64,000 nt of DNA from Nonomuraea fuscirosea (GTDB lineage Bacteria > Actinomycetota > Actinomycetes > Streptosporangiales > Streptosporangiaceae): positions 60,809 through 124,808 of the forward strand of contig NZ_PVNG01000032.1 of NCBI RefSeq assembly GCF_003001935.1, written 5' to 3'. The translations under genes and the position numbers were made by a program. Shown here piece by piece: positions 32,052-40,196 of the stretch. How positions within the stretch are numbered: position 1 is the stretch's first letter; every line of letters begins with the position of its first letter. The notes beneath the pieces were generated by a model. The model did not search any database, was not told the DNA's origin, and worked only from the letters and a program-made list of their open reading frames with translations.

Positions 32052-34634
32052 TCAGGCGTCGCCGACGCGGAGGGCGGCGTCGAGGGCGCGCCGGCGGCTC
32101 ATGGCGGTGTGCGCGTACGCCCCGAGCACGGCGCACAACCCCAGCCCGGTCGCCAGCGCCACGGGTGTGAGCAGGCCGGGCGGGTGCTCGGTGACGGGCA
32201 GGCCGCCGGCGAACGCGGACATGTCCACGCCCGGCCCGAGCGCGGCCGGCAGACTCAGGCCCAGGGCCAGGCCGACCGGCGCGGTGACGAGGACGACGGG
32301 CAGCAGCTCCAGCAGGGTCAGCCGCCGGGCCTGCCGGTCGGACAGCCCGAGCGTACGCAGCAGCGAGACCGTCCTGGCCCGCCCCGCGGCTCCGGCGACC
32401 AGCGACAGCACGATCGCGACCAGCGCGTACGCCCCCAGCGCCACCGTCACCACGACCATCGTGGTGCGGACCGTGCCGGTGAGCGGATCGGCCCTGATCT
32501 CGGCCAGCGCCGCCTCCTGCGTCTCGACGGTGGCCGACGGCACCAGCCGGGCCAGCTCGGCGGGCGTGATGTCGCCCTTGATCAGCAGCGTGTCGGCCGC
32601 GGGCCAGGGCAGCACCTCCTGCGACACGAGGAGGAACTGCCCGCTGGAGTAGAACCCGGGCACCGCGTCGATCACGCCTTGGGCGTTCAGCCGTACCGGC
32701 GACAACCAGGTGATCTCGAACGGGCCCCGGCGGTCCAGGGCGGGCGAGAGCAGCGCGGAGCTCTTCGAGGACAGCTCAGGCAGCGCGATGGGCGCGTCCG
32801 CATTGACCCGCCGCCACGCCGCGAGGTCCACGGCGACGGCGTACGGCCACTCCCCCGTGGCCTTGACCTGCACCCGGCCGGTCAGGGCGAGCGCCACCTG
32901 CTCGACACCGGGCGCTCGTCGCACCCGATCGACGGCGTCGGCCGGGATGTTCCCCTCCGACGTCAGCTTGATCGGCGCGCCCACCCGCTGCCAGGACGCC
33001 ACCTGCTGCGTGGTGCCGATCCCGTCGTGGACCACCGCGGCGAACACCGACAGGCTCAGCGCGGGCAGCAGGATCAGCACCGGCAGCGCGCCCGCGGACC
33101 GCTCCCTGGCCGCCCTGGCCAGGCCGAGGAACGGCACGGCCGCCCGCCCCCGCGCGGCCAGCCGGACGAACAGCCGCAGCGGGTACGGATGACACCGCAA
33201 GGTGATCAGCGCGGCCGCGACGGTCAGCGCGACCGGGATCAGCAGCAGGAACGGATCCTGCTGCGCGGTGCCGGACGGCCCTCTGGCCCGCAGCAGGTAC
33301 GCCCCCGCCAGGGCGAGCACGACGACCAGCGCCTCCACCGTCAGCCGCCGCGCGGACGGCCGGGCGGCGACCAGGTCGGCCCGGCGCTCGTTCAGCGGCG
33401 CGCGATGCGCGAGCACCACGCGCGTCACGGCGAACGCCACGGCGGCGACGGCCACGGCCGCCGGCCCGGCGTGCACGATCGGCGGCACCGGTCCCGGCAG
33501 CAGGTACGACAGGGCGTACCCGAGCAGAGCCGCGGGCCCCACCGCGAGCGCGGTCAGCGCGGCCCCGGCCGCCGCCACCTGCCGCAGCGACGCGCCGCGC
33601 GCCCGCGCCAGGGCCAGCGTGGGCTCCGTCCGGTCGGTCAGCAGCCGCACGCCCAGCGCGATCACGCCGAGCGCGACCGCGAACAGGCCGCCGAGCACCA
33701 GGTACATGACGGTCTGCGCGGCCGACAGCGCCGTCTGGAAGGCGGCCAGCAGCTCGGGCAGCCCGGTGACGACCCGGTAGGTGATGCTGCCCGTCCCCTG
33801 GACGTCCACCTGCCGTTCGAACTCGGCGAGCGCGGCTTCGACGCCCGGCACGCCCAGCGCGTTCGCGGCCCGCCCGTCGAGGGGGAGGACCCAGCGGTAG
33901 GACAGGGTGCGTTCCCTGTTGGTCAGCGCGCCGAGCCCGTCGTCCGACATCAGCGTCGTGGTGTGCAGCTCCTCCGGCGCGTCCAGCGGCACGATCCTGG
34001 TGACGTGCAGGACGTCGGCGTCGTGGCTCCAGGCGCGGTCGGCCGGGTCTCTGGCCTTGAAGACGCCGACGATCTTCGCGGCGGTGTGCACGCTCTCGCC
34101 GAGCATCAGGGTCCGGCCGACGCGCAGCCCCATCCGGGCCACCGCCTCCTCCACGACGCCCACCTCGATGACGGGGATCGTGCTGCCCGCGTACTCCATC
34201 GTGGACGGCTTGCCGGGCGCGCGGCCGCCGACCCACTCCACCCGCCGGTCGGCGTCGGACAGCCAGCCGAGGTTGGCGAAGGCACGGACCCCGCTCGCGC
34301 CGGCGACGGGCGTGCGGGAGGTCTTGGCGCTGATGTGGCCGCCGGGCCCGATCAGCGGCCGCAGCGCCTCGGGCAGGAGCCGGCGCCAGCGCCGGCCGCC
34401 GTCCTCGAACAGCTCCCGTGAGCGCAGCTCGCCGGGTGGCAGGACCGGGGCGCCGGTGACGGCCACGTCGGCCCGCACCGCGGGGGCTCCGGCCAGCGAC
34501 CGGCGCAGGGCCTGGTCGAACGAGCCCTGCATCGTCCTGGGCAGCCCGGCGAGGAGCAGGCAGGCGACCGCCGTCAGCACGGCGATCAGCGCGAACGTGC
34601 CCGCGTGCGCCCGTACGCCCAGGGGGATCGTCAC
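32052..34634 (-). CDS. FtsX-type ABC transporter permease (second subunit)
   Basis: An 860-residue permease of the MacB/FtsX superfamily. The first membrane helix (FALIAVLTAVACLLLAGLP) is followed by a large extracytoplasmic domain, then two blocks of helices separated by a second large domain. The C-terminal block contains RTVSLLRTLGLSDRQARRLTLLELLPV, the coupling-helix pattern of FtsX permeases. GTG at 34634 overlaps the upstream permease's stop (GTGA). No ABC ATPase gene is adjacent, so the nucleotide-binding subunit must be encoded elsewhere. Confidence 0.87.
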   Translation of the reverse strand: MTIPLGVRAHAGTFALIAVLTAVACLLLAGLPRTMQGSFDQALRRSLAGAPAVRADVAVTGAPVLPPGELRSRELFEDGGRRWRRLLPEALRPLIGPGGHISAKTSRTPVAGASGVRAFANLGWLSDADRRVEWVGGRAPGKPSTMEYAGSTIPVIEVGVVEEAVARMGLRVGRTLMLGESVHTAAKIVGVFKARDPADRAWSHDADVLHVTRIVPLDAPEELHTTTLMSDDGLGALTNRERTLSYRWVLPLDGRAANALGVPGVEAALAEFERQVDVQGTGSITYRVVTGLPELLAAFQTALSAAQTVMYLVLGGLFAVALGVIALGVRLLTDRTEPTLALARARGASLRQVAAAGAALTALAVGPAALLGYALSYLLPGPVPPIVHAGPAAVAVAAVAFAVTRVVLAHRAPLNERRADLVAARPSARRLTVEALVVVLALAGAYLLRARGPSGTAQQDPFLLLIPVALTVAAALITLRCHPYPLRLFVRLAARGRAAVPFLGLARAARERSAGALPVLILLPALSLSVFAAVVHDGIGTTQQVASWQRVGAPIKLTSEGNIPADAVDRVRRAPGVEQVALALTGRVQVKATGEWPYAVAVDLAAWRRVNADAPIALPELSSKSSALLSPALDRRGPFEITWLSPVRLNAQGVIDAVPGFYSSGQFLLVSQEVLPWPAADTLLIKGDITPAELARLVPSATVETQEAALAEIRADPLTGTVRTTMVVVTVALGAYALVAIVLSLVAGAAGRARTVSLLRTLGLSDRQARRLTLLELLPVVLVTAPVGLALGLSLPAALGPGVDMSAFAGGLPVTEHPPGLLTPVALATGLGLCAVLGAYAHTAMSRRRALDAALRVGDA

Positions 34635-37600
34635 CGCTCCTCCAACGTCTGTCCCCGCCACACGCGCCGGGCCAGCCCGGCGACGATCGCGACCAGCACC
34701 GCCGTGACCAGGACGAGCATCGCGGCGACGGCGGCCCACGGAACGTGGAACAGCACGCCGGGCGTGACCGCCGACGCCTGCCCGGTCAGGACGACGCGCG
34801 GGACGACCAGGCCGCCGACGAGCACGGCGAGCCCGGTGCCGGCCGCGAGCGACAGCCCGATGACGAACGCCTGCTCGGTGAGCAGCATCCCGAACACCTG
34901 GCGGAAACCGGCACCCAGGGCCCGCAGCACGGCGAACTCGGCCCGCCGCTCCCGCGCCGCGACGACGGCGTTCACCAGGAACCCGAGCACCGCGAACCCG
35001 AGTGCGGCGGCGAACCCCAGGGTGAGCGCGCCCTGGAGCGCGCCGGCCAGCGGGTCGTCGCGCAGCTCGGCGGCCAGCTCCCGGCGGTCGATCACGGTCA
35101 CGTCCCACTGGGGGTTGCGGCGCAGAAGCTCCCGCGCGGGCGCGGTGCCGGCCGCGGCGAGCCACCATTCGGTGGCGGGCCTGGACGGCCGCGCGGCGGC
35201 CAGCTCGTACGCCTGCAGCGTCTCCCAGTCGGCGAGCACGGCCTCCTGACCGGGGGCGCCGGTGGGCATGCTCGTCACGATCCCGGCCACCACGATTGGG
35301 ACGACCCGGCCGGCCAGGCGGACCGTCCCGCTCCGGCCGGCGTCCAGCTTGAGCGTGGCGGCCAGGCCGGGCGTGATCACCACGGGCAACGGCCCGGGCT
35401 CGCCGCGCTCCCTTGGAGGCCCCGGCTCCCCCGACGCCCCGCCCCTGCCCGAGCGCCCCGGCCCGCTCTCCCCCGAGCGCCCCGACCTGCCCTCCCCCGA
35501 GGACCCAGGCTCGGCCGGCCGGTTGAAGGTGACGACGCCGTAGGGACGCGAAACGGCCCCGGTCACGGGCACGTCCTGCCCGTCCGCGCTCAGCCCGGTC
35601 AGCCTCGGCCCGGCCCGCTCGCCCGCCACGAGACCCCGTACCGACAGCGGATAGGCGATCCGCCCGGCGCGCCCGGCCAGCGCGGCCAGATCGACCTCGA
35701 CCAGGTTGGGACCCCACTTCAGCTCGCCGAGCGGCAGGTCGCGCCAGACCCCCAGCGCGTCCGACAGCACGAGCCGGCCCGTCGCGGCGGCGCGGGTCTC
35801 GACCCGCACGGTGAGGGTGCGCGGCCGTCCCGGCAGTTCCAGCCGGCCCGCCCGGTCGCCGGGCAGCGCCCGCGCCAGCTCGGCCACGCTCAGCTCCGAC
35901 AGATCGGGGCGCAGCCGGAACAGCTCACCGAGCCGGCTCGCGTCCAGGGCGAGCAGCAACGCGCTCTCGCCGCCGACGTCGGTCTGCGCCCGGAAGGCGG
36001 GCGAGGCGGAGGTGACGCCGGGCAGCGCCGTGAACGCCGTGCCCCGGCCGAGCGCCCCCAGCTCGGGCCCCTCGGCCGGCCCGGCCAGGCGCAGGTCGGC
36101 CGACGCGCGGTGGTCGGCCTGGTCGCGTTGCGAGTCCTGCCAGGTGGAGGTGGTGGCCATGGAGACGACGCCGATCGCGATGGCCAGGGTGAGCAGCAGC
36201 GCGGGGCCGGCGTACTTGAGCGGCCGCCGGCTGACCTGCCAGGCTCCCATCGCGGGGACCAGTGTGGGCCGCCCGGACGTCACCCGTTCGGCCAGTTTCG
36301 ACACCCTCGGCACCAGCCGCAGCCCCAGTAAGCCGCCGGCGAGCAGGGCCAGCGCGGGCCCGGAGATGATCAGCGGGTCGATGCCCAGCCCGCCCGCCGC
36401 CGTCTCGGTGACCGGCGCGCCGTAGCGCTGGAGCTGCCAGATCGCCAGCCCGGCCACCGCCAGCAGCGCCAGGTCCGCGCCCGCCCCCTGGATCAGGCCG
36501 CGCCGGCCGCCGCGCCCGCGCGCCGTCTGCTCCTCCACGTACGTACGCCGCGCGCCCGCCACGGCCGGCAGCGCCAGCAGCACGGCCGCGGCCAGCGCCA
36601 CCCCGCACGACACGAGGAACGTGCCCAGGTCCGCGACCGGCTCCAGCCGCACCCCCGACGCCCTGATCCAGGGCAGCAGGCCGATCAGCGCGAGCAACGG
36701 CGGCCCGAGGAACGGCGCCACGAGGGCACAGGGCAGCGCGACCAGCAACGCCTCGCCGCCCGCCAGCGCCACCAGCCGCATCGTGCCCGCACCGCGCGAA
36801 CGCAGCAGCGCCACCTCCATCCGGCGGTGCTCGGCCAGCAGCCGCGCGGTCAGCATCAGCGCGTACGCCGCCAGCACCAGCACCTGCAGCACCGGGATCA
36901 GCATGGTCGACCGAGCCACCAGCGAGGCGGTACTGAGCTGGGTGAGCAGCTCGGGCAGGTCACCGGCGGTCACGCAGCTCACGCAGCCGGCCTTCGACAG
37001 CCGCTCCCCCACGCGGCCGACCGCCTCGGCCAGCGGGCGCAGCCGCTCGGGCGTCAGCGCGCCGAGCTCCGGCTCGGCCGCCCAGACGGCCCTGACGCCG
37101 GTGGCGAAGCGCCCGACGAACGTCTCGCTCGCCACCATCAGCGGCCCGTACGTGGTGTACTCGCCGCGCTCCACGCCCCGGCGCAGCAGTTCCTCACCGG
37201 CCCAGCGTTCTTCGGCGGGGTCGTCGAGCCGGAAGACGCCGACCACCCGGACCTGGACCGGACGCCCGTCGAGCCGCGCCTTGGGAGCGAGCTCGGAGCC
37301 GGTCCTGAACCCGGTGGCCGCGGCCGCCGCCTCCGAGATCACCGCCTCGACGCTCTGCCCTCCGGCCCGCGGCCACCTGCCCGCGACCAGCCGCGCGTGC
37401 CGGTCGAGCCCGTCGTGGCTGCCGAACCGCAGCAGCTCGGGCAGTTCCTCACCGTCCTGCCCCGGCATGACGTAGGAGTCGGAGCGCAGGCTCGTGGTGA
37501 TCGCCGGCGCCGCCCCGTACGCCGCTGCGAGCTCACCACGGACCAGCCGGTCGTACGTCGGGAAGGTCCTGGCGTCGACCTGGGCGCTGATCGTGGTGGT

Positions 37601-37774
37601 GGTCTGCCGGTACGAGGCCGTCTCCAGCGCCCTGCGTACGCCCGCGCCGGCGATGGAGGAGGCGTACATGGTCAGCGCGACCAGCGTGGTCGTCGCCAGC
37701 AGGATCGAGACCGTCGCGGCCAGGAGGAGCGGCGGCTCGCCGAGTGCCCGCTTGACGACCAGCGGCCCCCGCAT
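34631..37774 (-). CDS. FtsX-type ABC transporter permease (first subunit)
   Basis: A 1047-residue permease. Helix 1 is LLLAATVSILLATTTLVALTMYA. The coupling segments RRMEVALLRSRGAGTMRLVALAGGEALLVA and RRAEFAVLRALGAGFRQVFGMLLTEQAFVIG show two FtsX domains in one chain. About 40 residues near 750 (SSGEGRSGRSGESGPGRSGR and onward) are low-complexity Gly/Ser/Arg/Pro, encoded by an imperfect repeat at about 35405-35520. The ATG at 37774 is preceded by CAGGGG. Coupled to the second permease. The substrate is perhaps a lipid or cell-wall component, by family analogy. Confidence 0.87.
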   Translation of the reverse strand: MRGPLVVKRALGEPPLLLAATVSILLATTTLVALTMYASSIAGAGVRRALETASYRQTTTTISAQVDARTFPTYDRLVRGELAAAYGAAPAITTSLRSDSYVMPGQDGEELPELLRFGSHDGLDRHARLVAGRWPRAGGQSVEAVISEAAAAATGFRTGSELAPKARLDGRPVQVRVVGVFRLDDPAEERWAGEELLRRGVERGEYTTYGPLMVASETFVGRFATGVRAVWAAEPELGALTPERLRPLAEAVGRVGERLSKAGCVSCVTAGDLPELLTQLSTASLVARSTMLIPVLQVLVLAAYALMLTARLLAEHRRMEVALLRSRGAGTMRLVALAGGEALLVALPCALVAPFLGPPLLALIGLLPWIRASGVRLEPVADLGTFLVSCGVALAAAVLLALPAVAGARRTYVEEQTARGRGGRRGLIQGAGADLALLAVAGLAIWQLQRYGAPVTETAAGGLGIDPLIISGPALALLAGGLLGLRLVPRVSKLAERVTSGRPTLVPAMGAWQVSRRPLKYAGPALLLTLAIAIGVVSMATTSTWQDSQRDQADHRASADLRLAGPAEGPELGALGRGTAFTALPGVTSASPAFRAQTDVGGESALLLALDASRLGELFRLRPDLSELSVAELARALPGDRAGRLELPGRPRTLTVRVETRAAATGRLVLSDALGVWRDLPLGELKWGPNLVEVDLAALAGRAGRIAYPLSVRGLVAGERAGPRLTGLSADGQDVPVTGAVSRPYGVVTFNRPAEPGSSGEGRSGRSGESGPGRSGRGGASGEPGPPRERGEPGPLPVVITPGLAATLKLDAGRSGTVRLAGRVVPIVVAGIVTSMPTGAPGQEAVLADWETLQAYELAAARPSRPATEWWLAAAGTAPARELLRRNPQWDVTVIDRRELAAELRDDPLAGALQGALTLGFAAALGFAVLGFLVNAVVAARERRAEFAVLRALGAGFRQVFGMLLTEQAFVIGLSLAAGTGLAVLVGGLVVPRVVLTGQASAVTPGVLFHVPWAAVAAMLVLVTAVLVAIVAGLARRVWRGQTLEER

Positions 37775-37859
37775 CCCCTGTCCCCTTCCCCCGAGACGCC
37801 GAACCCGGCCCGGGCCCTTCAGACGGCGACCATCGATGGTTCCGGCAGTTTGGGCGGTT

Positions 37860-37982
37860 TCAGCCAGCGCACGAGTATTTCAGGCGGCGCGCCTGATACG
37901 CGAGCCCACAGCCATGTCAGCCGGGGTGCCTGATAGGCGAGCCCACAGCTACGTCAGTCAGCGTGCGGATAGGCGAGTCGGC
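37860..37982 (-). repeat. 37-bp tandem array starting at the merR stop codon
   Basis: Plus-strand copies beginning TCAG occur at 37880, 37917 and 37954, spaced exactly 37 bp, with a shorter partial copy at 37860. Each carries CCTGATA(C/G)GCGAGCCCACAG or its coding counterpart. The copy at 37954 is the true 3' end of merR (stop codon 37954-37956), so the array is made of repeated gene ends, stop codon included. Confidence 0.85.
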
Positions 37983-38331
37983 ATCGGCCGGCCCGGCAGT
38001 CACGCAGGGTCTCAGCCGCGCCGCGCCGAGCCCTGCTCAGCTCGGCGATCCTGGCGTCGATCCGCTCCACCACCGCCTCCAGCCGCCAGCGCTCGCTGTC
38101 GCAGGTGGCGCCACCCCGGTCGTGGGCGGACAGGGCGTCGACGATCTCGTCCAGGGTGAACCCGAGTTCCTGCAGGCTCTTGGCCATCCGGATGCGTTCG
38201 ACCGCGGCGGCGTCGAAGACGCGGTAGCCCGAGGGCCTGCGCCGTGCGGCGGGCACGATGCCGCGCCGCTCGTAGAAGCGAACCGTGTCCACGCTCACCC
38301 CGGCCTCGTGAGCCACCTGCCCGATCTTCAC
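37954..38331 (-). CDS. MerR-family metal- or thiol-responsive regulator
   Basis: A 125-residue MerR regulator: MKIGQVAHEAGVSVDTVRFYERRGIVPAARRRPSGYRVFDAAAVERI is the DNA-binding domain. A dimerisation helix follows. Three cysteines (TCDSERW, then RDCRAGRC) sit where MerR and other metal sensors hold ligands, so mercury or another soft metal is a likely inducer. The divergent promoter at 38342-38373 has the family's long spacer. The 3' end is multiplied in a 37-bp tandem array. Confidence 0.92.
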   Translation of the reverse strand: MKIGQVAHEAGVSVDTVRFYERRGIVPAARRRPSGYRVFDAAAVERIRMAKSLQELGFTLDEIVDALSAHDRGGATCDSERWRLEAVVERIDARIAELSRARRGAAETLRDCRAGRCRLAYPHAD

Positions 38332-38341
38332 CCGTAACCCC

Positions 38342-38373
38342 TTGACTCTGGACCTGAGTCCAGACTCTACGGT
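38342..38373 (+). promoter_or_regulatory. MerR-type promoter with 20-bp spacer and dyad operator
   Basis: TTGACT (38342-38347) and TACGGT (38368-38373) are separated by 20 bp, too long for an ordinary promoter. The operator CTGGAC-CTGA-GTCCAG (38348-38363) fills the spacer. This is the geometry of MerR-activated promoters, pointing to the gene at 38426. Confidence 0.82.
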
Positions 38374-38425
38374 TCAGATGACGGCATCACAAGAGAGCCG
38401 GCGACCCCACCAGAGAGGGCCCATC

Positions 38426-38884
38426 ATGGACATCCCACCCGCTTCCACCCCGATCGTCTGCGACATGACCACCGCCCCCGACACACCCCAGGAGCGCCTG
38501 GACGAATACCGCCACCTGTTCGCCGAGCACCTCATCGGCCGCGAACGCACCACTCAGGGCATCCGCTTCCGCCTGAACGCCGAACCGGGTGTGGCGGCCT
38601 GGGTCCGCGACCTGGCCGCCCGGGAGCAGGCCTGCTGCGCCTTCTTCGCCTTCGACGTCGCCGTGGAGGGCGACGAGGTGATCTGGGACTGCGCGGTCAG
38701 CGACGACGACACCGCCCGCGCCCTCCTGGAGGAGTACTACCTCCTCCCCGACCTCGCCCACCAGAGCCCCGAAGCCTTGGAACACCACCTGGCCGCCAAG
38801 GGCCTCCACTTCACCACCGACCCAGCCCACCCACACCGGCACCCGCCGGCCCAGCACCCAGACGGAAGCCCTGACGGTGCCTGA
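38426..38884 (+). CDS. MerR-controlled cysteine-containing protein
   Basis: A 152-residue cytoplasmic protein of unknown function. The N-terminal segment PIVCDMTTAPDTPQERLDEYRHLFAEHL and the core GIRFRLNAEPGVAAWVRDLAAREQACCAFFAFDV include Cys15-like and vicinal CC residues that could bind soft metals. The last ~30 residues are His/Pro-rich. It sits directly downstream of a MerR-type promoter, so it is the probable regulated target. The ATG at 38426 follows AGAGAGGG. I have seen this type of protein beside MerR genes but know no activity for it. Confidence 0.75.
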   Translation: MDIPPASTPIVCDMTTAPDTPQERLDEYRHLFAEHLIGRERTTQGIRFRLNAEPGVAAWVRDLAAREQACCAFFAFDVAVEGDEVIWDCAVSDDDTARALLEEYYLLPDLAHQSPEALEHHLAAKGLHFTTDPAHPHRHPPAQHPDGSPDGA

Positions 38885-38907
38885 TTCCGTGAGACCGGCG
38901 ACGTCTA

Positions 38908-39609
38908 TCAGGTTTCGCTACCGCTCGGGTCGAAATGGCCGATCACCGCCTTTTCCACCTCCCCCGCGGCAATGACGGTCCCGGTCCCATCAGCGGCCCG
39001 GGCCCCGCTCCACTCCTTGCCGCACGGAAGCGACAACTTCATTTTCTTGTGCTGGTTCGCGTACTTGGCAACGTACTCATTGCCCTCTTCAAACGACTGG
39101 TTCGAACTCAGTACGTGAGGGATCCCGGCCGCGCTGATGTACATCAGCTTGTTGGGCACGTAGAGCTTGACGTTCTCAGCACCTTTCTCGGCGAGCGCCT
39201 CGGCCAGCTTGTACGCCTTCTCTCCGATGAAGCACGCCAGGACGTACACGGTCCGTCCATTGAGCTGGTTGCCGAACTTCCGCACCATCTTGTCGGCGAA
39301 GGTCGGGAAGTCCATCCCCCCGAGCCACGGCCCGGAGGCGCCTATCCCGGCGTGGGCGAGAACGTAGATCGGCTCGCCCTTCTCCAGCTTCTGCGCGCAC
39401 GGCGTTCCAGCCTGCTCTCGCGAATACGACACGTCCCGGCTCTTCACGTGCGACTTCACGGCGCCGTTGCTTTCCAGGTGGTTGATATCCGCCTGTACGG
39501 TATCGGGCAGTGTCTCCTTGCCGTCGTACGTGGTGTCCGGCTGCCCCTCGATCACCCAGAGCACAGGGCCCTCCTCTGCCTCGACGGCATGCCGCCCCGT
39601 TGACGGCAT
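38908..39609 (-). CDS. small caspase-like (clan CD) putative peptidase
   Basis: A protein of about 233 residues with a possible His/Cys dyad: His86 at the end of a hydrophobic strand (PIYVLAHAGIG) and Cys126 at the end of another (TVYVLACFIGE). That order and spacing is the clan CD peptidase pattern (caspases, CHAT, C80). Lysine content and codon use differ from the neighbours, and GC is lower. No signal peptide. The start is uncertain; ATG 39609 precedes the first conserved-looking strand (VLWVIEGQPDT), and an upstream extension to 39804 is possible. No partner gene is obvious. The family assignment is inferred from pattern only. Confidence 0.55.
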   Translation of the reverse strand: MPSTGRHAVEAEEGPVLWVIEGQPDTTYDGKETLPDTVQADINHLESNGAVKSHVKSRDVSYSREQAGTPCAQKLEKGEPIYVLAHAGIGASGPWLGGMDFPTFADKMVRKFGNQLNGRTVYVLACFIGEKAYKLAEALAEKGAENVKLYVPNKLMYISAAGIPHVLSSNQSFEEGNEYVAKYANQHKKMKLSLPCGKEWSGARAADGTGTVIAAGEVEKAVIGHFDPSGSET

Positions 39610-39809
39610 GCCATCAGTCACGAGGCGAAGGGGCCACGGGTTGATACCGCGATCGGCACCCTTCTCGCCGCCTCGGGCCCGAGCAGGCGCTGCACCGTGA
39701 ACTGAGGACGCAGCGCACTCAACGTCAGCGCCGTGATGTTTATTAGTGAGGGACCGACCGGCACGGCTCCGGTTCCTGATCGTAAGCTGCCATTGGAGCG
39801 CCACCTGTC

Positions 39810-40142
39810 ATGACGATCGTTCGCTCACTGCTGTTGTTCGCGCTGGCGGCGCTCGCTGAGATCGGGGGTGCGTGGCTGGTCTGGCAGGGGGTGCGGGAGC
39901 AGCGCGGGCTGGTGTGGATCGGGGCCGGGGTGGTCGCGCTCGGTCTGTACGGGTTCGTCGCCACGTTGCAGCCGGACGCGAACTTCGGCCGCATCCTGGC
40001 CGCCTACGGCGGTGTCTTCGTGGTCGGGTCCCTGGCCTGGGGCATGGTCGTGGACGGTTTCCGGCCCGATCGCTGGGACGTCGCCGGGGCGTTGATCTGC
40101 CTGGTGGGTGTTCTGGTGATCATGTACGCCCCGCGCGGCTGA
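39810..40142 (+). CDS. ynfA: YnfA/UPF0060 family membrane protein
   Basis: A 110-residue, four-helix membrane protein of the UPF0060 (YnfA) family within the small multidrug resistance superfamily. LLLFALAALAEIGGAWLVWQGVREQR, ANFGRILAAYGGVFVVGSLAWGMVVDGFRPDRWDVAGALICLVGVLVIMY are diagnostic. It may act as a drug or cation efflux dimer. A short stem-loop (GCGGCT/AGCCGC, 40135-40149) spans its stop codon. Confidence 0.94.
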   Translation: MTIVRSLLLFALAALAEIGGAWLVWQGVREQRGLVWIGAGVVALGLYGFVATLQPDANFGRILAAYGGVFVVGSLAWGMVVDGFRPDRWDVAGALICLVGVLVIMYAPRG

Positions 40143-40196
40143 GAGCCGCGGCTACCCGGTTGACGGATCGCCCCATCGGCGACCCGTCGGCTCCTG

